A DNA stretch of 5,835 bases from JBJXHB01 sp046160725 (lineage in GTDB: Bacteria; Pseudomonadota; Gammaproteobacteria; Burkholderiales; Burkholderiaceae_C), in the NCBI GenBank assembly GCA_046160725.1, contig JBJXHB010000208.1, positions 1 through 5,835 of the forward strand. The letters run 5' to 3'. Shown here one piece after another: positions 1 to 4,910 of the stretch. Below the pieces are notes generated by a model that was given only the letters and a program-made list of their open reading frames with translations, ran no database searches and was not told where the DNA came from. The translations under genes and the position numbers were made by a program. Numbering within the stretch: position 1 is the first letter of the stretch; the number at the start of each line of letters is the position of its first letter.

Positions 1-158
1 GACATCCGGCTACCCGGTGGCCTCGGTCTCGCGCGGATGTTGAGCAACGTCGTCCGACCTATACAGCAGTCATTCGCAACGACCGCAAAGAGCCCACCTC
101 CGCCCATCAGCCTTGCGCGACGACCAGCGCTGGCATGACGCACCTGACCGGCCGCGCG
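1..158. other. Left-edge stretch with no supported gene
   Basis: No gene can be supported here. On the plus strand one frame is open from the window edge to a TGA at 136-138 (45 codons). It could be the tail of a convergent gene, but the peptide is proline- and arginine-rich and I recognise nothing in it; a stop-free run of this length is unremarkable at this GC content. Two symmetric elements are visible: a 7-bp inverted repeat, ACATCCG at 2-8 against CGGATGT at 34-40, and the 10-bp palindrome CCAGCGCTGG at 124-133. Neither is followed by a T-run on either strand, so neither is a convincing intrinsic terminator. Confidence 0.4.
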
Positions 159-168
159 TCAGCCGGTC
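146..168 (-). terminator. GC-rich stem-loop over the hydrolase stop codon, weak terminator candidate
   Basis: GACCGGC at 146-152 and GCCGGTC at 162-168 form a perfect 7-bp inverted repeat with a 9-nt loop. The loop contains the TGA stop (159-161) of the SGNH/GDSL hydrolase gene. In the minus-strand transcript this would be a stable hairpin at the 3' end of the coding region. There is no T-run after it, so it does not meet the usual pattern of a Rho-independent terminator. It could act in 3'-end stabilisation or be incidental in GC-rich sequence. Confidence 0.25.
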
Positions 169-896
169 GCGGCGGGCCGCAGGTCCGGCCAGACGTGACG
201 GGCCACATGGGACGCCACCGCCTCGGCGCATGACCGGTAGACCGGCTCGCCCGGATGGAAGCCATCGCTGGCCATGGCACCGGCGCCCAGGTCCAGGTCC
301 CAGTCCGGCACCGAGACATCGTGCCGGGTCGCGGCCCAGTCGCGCAGGGCGGCGTTGTGGCGCCGCGCATCCTGCCCGGCCACCCAGCGCAGCGGCTGCG
401 GCAGGCCCGGGAAGCGGTCGATCGGTGGCACCGGCATGAACAGCACATGCGCCACGCCGCATGCGTTGCGCAGCCTGTTGGCCATCGCATCGCGAGCCGC
501 TACGGCGCGATGAGACGGGACCTGGTCCACCACGTCGTTGACGCCCGTCACCACCAGGGCCACATCGGCCAACGGAGCGGGCTGTGCCTCGCGCAGCAGA
601 TCCAGCGTCTGGGCCGTGGTCAGCCCGCTGCGAGCCAGCAGTTGCCAATGGACACGGGCCTGGCAGGCCGCCGCCAGCCGGGGCACCAGCTGCCCGGCCA
701 GCGCCTGGGACTGATCGGCCACGCCGACGCCGGCTGCTGCGGAGTCGCCCGCGATCAGCAGATGCAGCGCCGGGCCTCGGCCGCGCGCGCCGGCACGCCC
801 CCCGGCCGCCTCGGGCAGACGCGGTACGGCCTGGCGTGCCCAGACCGCCTGCGCGATCAGCAGCGGGCTGAGCGCGATCTTCAGCGTCAGCGACAT
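159..896 (-). CDS. SGNH/GDSL-family hydrolase with hydrophobic N-terminus
   Basis: Predicted 245-aa esterase or lipase of the SGNH (GDSL) fold. All four family blocks are visible: the nucleophile in AGDSAAAGVG (Ser52), the oxyanion glycine in ARSGLTT (Gly91), the oxyanion asparagine in TGVND (Asn120), and the C-terminal catalytic pair in SDGFHPG (Asp211 and His214). The N-terminus (MSLTLKIALSPLLIAQAVWA) is hydrophobic and could be an uncleaved anchor or poor signal peptide, which would place the enzyme at the membrane or in the periplasm. I chose the ATG at 896 because GGGGTGG lies just upstream; an in-frame ATG at 929 would add 11 residues but has no Shine-Dalgarno sequence. The gene begins 58 bp after the PEP-CTERM gene stop with no visible terminator between, so co-transcription is plausible. 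The substrate cannot be told from sequence; SGNH enzymes act on lipids, acetylated sugars and thioesters. The family call is firm and the biological role unknown. Confidence 0.88.
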   Translation of the reverse strand: MSLTLKIALSPLLIAQAVWARQAVPRLPEAAGGRAGARGRGPALHLLIAGDSAAAGVGVADQSQALAGQLVPRLAAACQARVHWQLLARSGLTTAQTLDLLREAQPAPLADVALVVTGVNDVVDQVPSHRAVAARDAMANRLRNACGVAHVLFMPVPPIDRFPGLPQPLRWVAGQDARRHNAALRDWAATRHDVSVPDWDLDLGAGAMASDGFHPGEPVYRSCAEAVASHVARHVWPDLRPAATG

Positions 897-954
897 GCCC
901 ACCCCGCGACGGATGGGCGCGCCGGGCATCGGCCGCGCAGACCGCTCAGGTCGA

Positions 955-1605
955 TCAGGCCGGACGGCGCCGCCGGGCGACGAAGCCCACTGCGGCCAGG
1001 CCGGCGCCCATCAGCGCATAGGTACCGGGCTCGGGCACCGGCGACCAGACCAGGAAGTCCTGCTTGGTCGGGCTGACCAGCGCATCGACGTCGTAGATCG
1101 ACACCGTGCTCATGGCCGCGGTCCAGTTGAAGTTGTTCAGCAGCGCCTGGGTGGTGCCGTTGCCGGTGGAAAACCGGGCCGCACCGCTGCCGAAGGCATA
1201 GTTCGTGCCGCTCTCGTACAGCACCTCCCACACCGCCGCCTGGTTGCGGGCGGACTGGTTGCGGTCGGCCGGTACGCCGGTGCCGATGTAGGTCAACAGG
1301 CGGCCCAGGTCGGCGGCCTTCTGTGCACCCCACTGCACCGAACCATCCACCTCGGTGTAGTTGGTGTAGTTGGTGTCCCAGCTGAAGCTCTGGAGCAGGT
1401 CGGTGCAATAGGTCAGGAAGGAGTTGCCGTTCAGGAAACCCTCCAGCTGGCCGGCATTGCCCGAGCCGGTCTTGCCCGGGATGGTGTGGCTGATGTTGCG
1501 GCTGCTGTTGGAGAACTTGTCGATGTTGACCGTGTCGGCCATGGCCGCCGGCGCGGCCAGCACGGCCATCAGCGCCAGAGCCATCGGTGTCTTGGTGGTG
1601 TACAT
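955..1605 (-). CDS. Exported PEP-CTERM protein with thioester-type Cys/Gln motifs
   Basis: 216-aa secreted protein. Residues 1-23 form a Sec signal peptide with a hydrophobic core and a probable cleavage after Ala-Met-Ala (AMA|DT). The C-terminus is a textbook PEP-CTERM signal: VPEPGTYAL at 190-198, a hydrophobic segment to about 210, and an Arg cluster at 211-214. Such signals are recognised by exosortase (EpsH/XrtA type), and carriers are usually linked to exopolysaccharide or biofilm matrix. Between them, Cys67 in LTYCTDL and Gln122 in NQAAVWEVLYE match the Cys and Gln motifs of internal-thioester adhesin domains. Cys67 is the only cysteine in the protein, so it cannot form an intramolecular disulphide. 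The body is rich in Asn, Ser, Thr and Gly, as expected of a surface protein. The ATG at 1605 is chosen because it gives a proper signal peptide and has GGGA six bases upstream; earlier in-frame starts would bury the signal peptide. No exosortase gene is in the window. The thioester is inference from motifs. Confidence 0.9.
   Translation of the reverse strand: MYTTKTPMALALMAVLAAPAAMADTVNIDKFSNSSRNISHTIPGKTGSGNAGQLEGFLNGNSFLTYCTDLLQSFSWDTNYTNYTEVDGSVQWGAQKAADLGRLLTYIGTGVPADRNQSARNQAAVWEVLYESGTNYAFGSGAARFSTGNGTTQALLNNFNWTAAMSTVSIYDVDALVSPTKQDFLVWSPVPEPGTYALMGAGLAAVGFVARRRRPA
1354..1377 (-). repeat. Short 9-bp tandem repeat inside the PEP-CTERM gene
   Basis: GGTGTAGTT occurs at 1354-1362 and again at 1363-1371, followed by a partial third unit (GGTGTC, 1372-1377). 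On the coding strand it specifies Thr-Asn-Tyr twice (residues 79-84, NYTNYTE region). The unit length keeps the frame, so copy number could vary without breaking the gene. It is too short to say whether it is variable. Confidence 0.5.
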
Positions 1606-1847
1606 GTCGGATCCCGTCGAGGTGGTTGTAGGCCCCGGACATCGAGGCATGACGGGATCGTAGGAGCGGCCAGCATCGTTGTGGGGCCTCGCCCCCGCAG
1701 GCATGGGTGTGCACAGTTGGCAACCTGTATAGAGGGTCGGTCGGCTTGCGACATCGATCACGCGACCGGGTGGCAACCGGGGCCAGGTCGGCCGGTCTCA
1801 ACATGTGTCAACGGTGAGCAAGGGCTTCGTGGCGGCCGATGCAATCG
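1606..1847 (-). promoter_or_regulatory. Spacer upstream of the PEP-CTERM gene, probable promoter region
   Basis: This 242-bp gap follows the isomerase-like gene and should carry the promoter of the PEP-CTERM gene. The best -10-like hexamer on the minus strand is TATACA (1726-1731), but the hexamer at -35 spacing (1749-1754) is a poor match, so the promoter is not identified. Just downstream is a small dyad, GTTG-C-CAAC (1716-1724), which could be part of an operator. A GGGGC-CTC-GCCCC hairpin lies at 1683-1695. GACCGG at 1764-1769 pairs with CCGGTC at 1792-1797. None of these is followed by a T-run, so I see no intrinsic terminator for the upstream operon. Confidence 0.3.
1610..1659 (-). promoter_or_regulatory. 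Inverted repeat that would sequester the ribosome binding site
   Basis: GATCCCGTC at 1610-1618 and GACGGGATC at 1651-1659 are perfect 9-bp inverted copies separated by 32 bases. In the minus-strand transcript the 3' arm carries GGGA, the Shine-Dalgarno sequence six bases before the ATG at 1605 of the PEP-CTERM gene. The 5' arm is its exact complement, so folding would hide the ribosome binding site. This resembles RNA-thermometer or RBS-occlusion leaders in layout. The repeat is seen directly; the regulatory role is inferred. Confidence 0.45.
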
Positions 1848-2621
1848 TCAGAAGCGGCTGAAGTCCGGCTTGCGCTTCTGGAAGAAGGCCTGGAACGCCT
1901 CCTTCGCCTCGGGGCTGCCCAGGCGCTCGCTGAACACCGCGCTCTCGTCACGGATGGTGGCCTTGTGGGCTTCGCGGCGCGGGCCGCGCAGCAGGCGCTT
2001 GGCTTGCTGCACCGCGCCGGGCGGCAGGGCGTTGAAGCGCTCGGCCACGCGCCGCGCATGGCCCACCACCTCGGCCGCCGGCAGCACGGCGTTGGCCAGG
2101 CCGCACTCCACCGCCTCGGCGCCGGTGAACGGGTCGCCCAGCAGCAGGCGCTCGGCCGCGCGGGCATGGCCCATCAGGCCGGGCATGGTCACGCTGGAGG
2201 CGAACTCCGGCACCAGGCCGAGGGCCACGAAGGGCATGGCCAGCCGGGCCTCGTCGCTGATGTAGACCAAGTCGCAATGCGCCAGCATGGTGGTGCCGAT
2301 GCCGATGGCGCCGCCGGTGACCGCGGCCACCACCGGCTTGTCGCAGTTCATCAGGGCATGCATGAAGCGGATGACCGGCGATGCCTCCGTGTCGCTGCCG
2401 CCGTCGCGGCCACGGGCCACGAAGTCCTCGAGGTCGTTGCCGGAGGTGAAGATGCCCGGCTGGCCGGTGATCAGCAGCGCCCGCACCGCGCGGTCGGCCG
2501 CCGCGGCATTGATCGCGTCGGCCATGGCCTGGTACATCGCCACCGTCAACGCATTCTTCTTCTCGGGGCGGGCGATCTCGATGGTGGCCACGCCGTTCAG
2601 GGTGGCGGTCTTGATGGTCAT
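1848..2621 (-). CDS. Crotonase-fold protein, probable Δ3,Δ2-enoyl-CoA isomerase
   Basis: 257-aa enoyl-CoA hydratase/isomerase superfamily protein of usual length. The CoA-binding and oxyanion segments are present: FTSGNDLEDF (58-67) and GGAIGIGTT (103-111). The two glutamates that hydratases use for water addition are missing: the position in the GGGCE motif is Thr111, and the second (GQPE-type motif) is Phe131 in AMPFVALG. Instead Glu139 in LVPEFASS falls where peroxisomal-type Δ3,Δ2-enoyl-CoA isomerases (yeast Eci1, human ECI2) have their catalytic base. It therefore probably shifts cis- or trans-3 double bonds to trans-2, letting unsaturated fatty acids enter β-oxidation. Automatic annotation would call it enoyl-CoA hydratase. 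Its ATG overlaps the TGA of the preceding α/β hydrolase gene as ATGA, and GGAG lies upstream inside that gene, which points to translational coupling. It appears to be the last gene of the operon. Confidence 0.9.
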   Translation of the reverse strand: MTIKTATLNGVATIEIARPEKKNALTVAMYQAMADAINAAAADRAVRALLITGQPGIFTSGNDLEDFVARGRDGGSDTEASPVIRFMHALMNCDKPVVAAVTGGAIGIGTTMLAHCDLVYISDEARLAMPFVALGLVPEFASSVTMPGLMGHARAAERLLLGDPFTGAEAVECGLANAVLPAAEVVGHARRVAERFNALPPGAVQQAKRLLRGPRREAHKATIRDESAVFSERLGSPEAKEAFQAFFQKRKPDFSRF

Positions 2622-3526
2622 GCGGCGGTCTCCAGTCGTTGTCCAGGTGTGTGTCGGTCGATGAACTGCAGCAGCTGCGGCCACAGCCGCTCGCGGCCGA
2701 TGCGGGCCTTGTAGGCGTCGAAGTGGCCGATGCGCGGCACGCCGATGTCGGCCGGCGCGACGCGCCGCCAATCCGTCTGCGCGCCGGTGTACCACTCGGT
2801 CAGCGCGCGCGTGCTGCGCTCGCTCATGAACTCGTCGTCGGTGAAGCCGACGACCAGCAAGGGCTGGCGGAAGGCCGCATAGCGCGCGCGGCGCTCGGCG
2901 CCACCTTCGCTCATCAGGTAGTGCGGGCTCCTGCACCAGCGCATCCATTGGCGCAGCGCGCCGCCCGGCATGTCGTCCATGATGCCCAGGCGACGTCCAG
3001 GGAACCAGCCCAAGGTGGCCAGCACAACCGGCCCGATCACATGCATCAGCAGACGCGAGCGGCGGCGCATCGGGCGGGCGAGCCGGTCGATGCTGCCGCT
3101 GCCGCTGGCCATCGCCAGCAGGCTGGCCACGCGCTCGTGGCCCGGCACCATGGCCATGATCTGGGCGCCCAGGCTGTGGCCCAGCCAGTGCAGCGCACGC
3201 CGCGGGCCGAGCTGGCGGTCCATTTCGGCCAGGGCCGCCGCGGCGTCGTCGTGCGCCCAAAGGTCGATGTCGGTCTTCAGGCCGCGCAGCGAGCGTTGCA
3301 GGGCGCCCGGCCGCGAGTCACCGATGCCGCGGTAGTCAAACGTCAACACCAGCAGCCCCTGGCCGGCCAGCCATTGCGCCAGGTCGCCATAGAAGCGCTG
3401 TGGCACGCCCATGGCCGCGGCGATGACCACACCGGCCCGGGCCGTGGTCGCATCGCCATGCAGGCGCGCCGCGATGCCGAAGCCGTCCGCGGCACCCAGC
3501 GTCAACGACTGGTGGGCCGCGCTCAC
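2618..3526 (-). CDS. α/β-hydrolase, COG4757-like, embedded in the β-oxidation operon
   Basis: 302-aa predicted α/β-hydrolase. Visible motifs are the strand-turn FDYRGIGDSR (63-72), the nucleophile elbow GHSLG (116-120, Ser118), a candidate acid in GFTDDEF (Asp230 or Asp231) and the catalytic histidine in RIGHFD (His268). The spacing is normal for the fold and no membrane segment or signal peptide is evident, so it is probably cytoplasmic. It resembles predicted hydrolases of the COG4757 group, whose substrates are not defined. Start choice: there is no ATG near the expected N-terminus; a GTG at 3526 overlaps the thiolase stop as GTGA and gives a sensible start. The 3' end overlaps the next gene by ATGA. 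Being locked between a thiolase and an enoyl-CoA isomerase suggests an ester or thioester substrate tied to fatty acid breakdown, such as acyl-CoA or a lipid ester, but this is inference from position only. Confidence 0.87.
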   Translation of the reverse strand: MSAAHQSLTLGAADGFGIAARLHGDATTARAGVVIAAAMGVPQRFYGDLAQWLAGQGLLVLTFDYRGIGDSRPGALQRSLRGLKTDIDLWAHDDAAAALAEMDRQLGPRRALHWLGHSLGAQIMAMVPGHERVASLLAMASGSGSIDRLARPMRRRSRLLMHVIGPVVLATLGWFPGRRLGIMDDMPGGALRQWMRWCRSPHYLMSEGGAERRARYAAFRQPLLVVGFTDDEFMSERSTRALTEWYTGAQTDWRRVAPADIGVPRIGHFDAYKARIGRERLWPQLLQFIDRHTPGQRLETAA

Positions 3527-4752
3527 ACCCGCTCGAAGATGCCCGCCGCGCCCTGGCCGGTGCCCACGCACATCGTGACCATGCCGTGCTTCAGGTTGTG
3601 GCGACGCAGCGCATGCACCACGGTCGCGGCGCGGATGGCGCCGGTGGCGCCCAGCGGGTGGCCCAGTGCGATGGCGCCGCCCATCGGGTTGACGCGGTCG
3701 GGGTTCAGGCCGACGGTGCGGATCACCGCCAGTGCCTGTGCGGCGAAGGCCTCGTTGAGCTCGATCCAGCCCATGTCGTCCAGGGTCAGTCCGGCGGACT
3801 TCAGGGCCGCCGGTATGGCCTCGATCGGGCCGATGCCCATGATCTCCGGCGGCACGCCGCGTGACGCGAAGCTGACGAAGCGCGCCAGCGGCGTCAGGTT
3901 GAAACGCTTGATCGCGGACTCGCTGGCCAGCAGCAGGGCGCCGGCGCCGTCGCTGGTCTGCGAGCTGTTGCCGGCGGTCACGCTGCCCATGCCGGTGGCC
4001 TTGCCGGTGACGTCGCGCTCGCTGGCAAAGACGGCCCGCAGCTTGCCCAGGGCCTCCAGCGTCGTGTCGGCGCGCGGGCCCTCGTCCAGGCTGACGCGCC
4101 GGGTGCGCACCGACACCTCGCCGCTGGCCAGGTCGGGCGTGCGCTCGGCCACGTCCACCGGCGCGATCTCGTCGGTGAACTCGCCGGCCTGCTGGGCCTT
4201 GATGGCCTTCTGGTGCGAGGCCAGCGCAAAGGCATCCTGGTCGGCGCGGCTGACCTTCCACTGCTGCGCCACCTTCTCGGCCGTCAGGCCCATGCCGTAG
4301 GCGATGCCGACATCCTCGTCCCGGGCAAACACCGCCGGGTTGAAGCTTGGCTTGTTGCCGGTCATCGGCACCAGGCTCATGCTCTCCGCACCGCCGGCCA
4401 GCATGACCTCGGCCTCGCCGACGCGGATGCGGTCGGCCGCCATCTGCACCGCGCTCAGGCCACTGGCGCAGAACCGGTTGACGGTGACGCCGCCCACCGA
4501 GTTCGGCAGGCCCGCCAGCAGCGCCGCGACGCGGGCCATGTTCAGGCCCTGCTCGCCCTCGGGCATGGCGCAGCCGATGACCGCGTCCTCGATGGCCTTG
4601 GGGTCCAGGCTGGGCACCGCGGCCAGCGCGGCCCGGATGGCGACCACCAGCAGGTCGTCCGGCCGGGTGTTGCGGAAGAAGCCGCGCCCCGAGCGGCCGA
4701 TCGGCGTGCGCGCGGCGGCGACGATGTAGGCGTCTTGCACCTGCTTGCTCAT
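3523..4752 (-). CDS. fadA: Acetyl-CoA C-acyltransferase (3-ketoacyl-CoA thiolase)
   Basis: 409-aa thiolase, full length for the family. It cleaves 3-ketoacyl-CoA with CoA to give acetyl-CoA and a shortened acyl-CoA, the last step of a β-oxidation cycle, in the cytoplasm. Active-site elements are all present: the acyl-accepting cysteine in NRFCASGLSA (Cys95), GGAESMS (120-126), NEAFAAQ (333-339), the histidine in GHPLGATG (His365) and the second cysteine in CVGTGQGAAG (Cys395). The start is the ATG at 4752, which has GGAG at a suitable distance. A TTG at 4767 is in frame, but that reading would place the Shine-Dalgarno sequence inside the gene. It follows the dehydrogenase/hydratase gene by 158 bp and overlaps the next gene by four bases (GTGA). 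A biosynthetic acetoacetyl-CoA thiolase (PhaA/AtoB) cannot be excluded from sequence alone, but the neighbours favour the degradative FadA role. Confidence 0.93.
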   Translation of the reverse strand: MSKQVQDAYIVAAARTPIGRSGRGFFRNTRPDDLLVVAIRAALAAVPSLDPKAIEDAVIGCAMPEGEQGLNMARVAALLAGLPNSVGGVTVNRFCASGLSAVQMAADRIRVGEAEVMLAGGAESMSLVPMTGNKPSFNPAVFARDEDVGIAYGMGLTAEKVAQQWKVSRADQDAFALASHQKAIKAQQAGEFTDEIAPVDVAERTPDLASGEVSVRTRRVSLDEGPRADTTLEALGKLRAVFASERDVTGKATGMGSVTAGNSSQTSDGAGALLLASESAIKRFNLTPLARFVSFASRGVPPEIMGIGPIEAIPAALKSAGLTLDDMGWIELNEAFAAQALAVIRTVGLNPDRVNPMGGAIALGHPLGATGAIRAATVVHALRRHNLKHGMVTMCVGTGQGAAGIFERV

Positions 4753-4771
4753 GGTGTTGATCTCCAAGTTT

Positions 4772-4790
4772 CGAATCGATTCGCAATTGC
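4772..4790. promoter_or_regulatory. Two abutting palindromes upstream of the thiolase gene
   Basis: CGAATCGATTCG (4772-4783) is a perfect 12-bp palindrome and GCAATTGC (4783-4790) a perfect 8-bp palindrome; they share one base. They form an A/T-rich island in very GC-rich surroundings, ending just ahead of the Shine-Dalgarno of the thiolase gene. The position suits an operator for a fatty-acid-responsive repressor, but the sequence does not match a regulator site I can name. No -35/-10 pair with correct spacing is visible around it. Confidence 0.35.
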
Positions 4791-4833
4791 GGGAGCGTCG
4801 CGAGCGGGCGTCAGGCTAGGCGGACGGAGCACA

Positions 4834-4868
4834 GGAACCGGAACGTAGCAGCGCTACGTGAGGATTCC
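4834..4868 (-). repeat. Bulged stem-loop in the fadB-fadA spacer, possible dispersed repeat
   Basis: On the minus strand ACGTAGC and GCTACGT (4853-4859 and 4843-4849) pair perfectly over seven bases around a GCT loop. Below a 3x3 internal loop, GGAATC (4863-4868) pairs with GGTTCC (4834-4839) with one G·U. The two-part stem lies 42 bases after the stop of the dehydrogenase/hydratase gene and has no T-run, so it is not a standard terminator. From memory, intergenic elements of similar form (GGAATCCTCA, a short stem, then GGTTCC) recur in Burkholderiales genomes; this could not be checked here. It may be a dispersed repeat, an mRNA-processing site or a stability element within the operon. Confidence 0.5.
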
Positions 4869-4910
4869 GAGCACCGCCCAACGACGCATGGCGCACGCGC
4901 AGCAGCTCCA

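Noticed and set aside
124..133. CCAGCGCTGG palindrome as an operator or recombination site
   Set aside because: A single 10-bp GC-rich palindrome without neighbours or matching copies in the window is not enough to support a function.
1683..1695. GGGGC-CTC-GCCCC hairpin as an intrinsic terminator of the β-oxidation operon
   Set aside because: There is no T-run after it on the minus strand, and it lies over 150 bases past the last stop codon.
1773..1786. Sigma-54-like promoter (TGGCC...TTGCC) for the PEP-CTERM gene
   Set aside because: GG and GC are eight bases apart rather than ten, so the spacing does not fit sigma-54 recognition.
895..2265. Long plus-strand open frame of about 456 codons
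   Set aside because: It runs antisense across the PEP-CTERM and isomerase-like genes, whose motifs and starts are clear. The translation is Arg/Gly/Ala-rich with no recognisable domain, as expected of opposite-strand frames in GC-rich DNA.
2639..4300. Long plus-strand open frame of about 553 codons
   Set aside because: It is antisense to the α/β hydrolase and thiolase genes, both of which have intact catalytic motifs. Composition is low-complexity and no domain is visible.
4753..4767. TTG at 4767 as the thiolase start
   Set aside because: The GGAG lies right after this TTG and is correctly spaced for the ATG at 4752, so the ATG is the better start.
3527..4786. Possible N-terminal extension of the α/β hydrolase through the thiolase region
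   Set aside because: The frame is open, but the extra sequence is Arg/Gly-rich shadow coding of the thiolase. The GTG overlap at 3526 gives a normal-length hydrolase.
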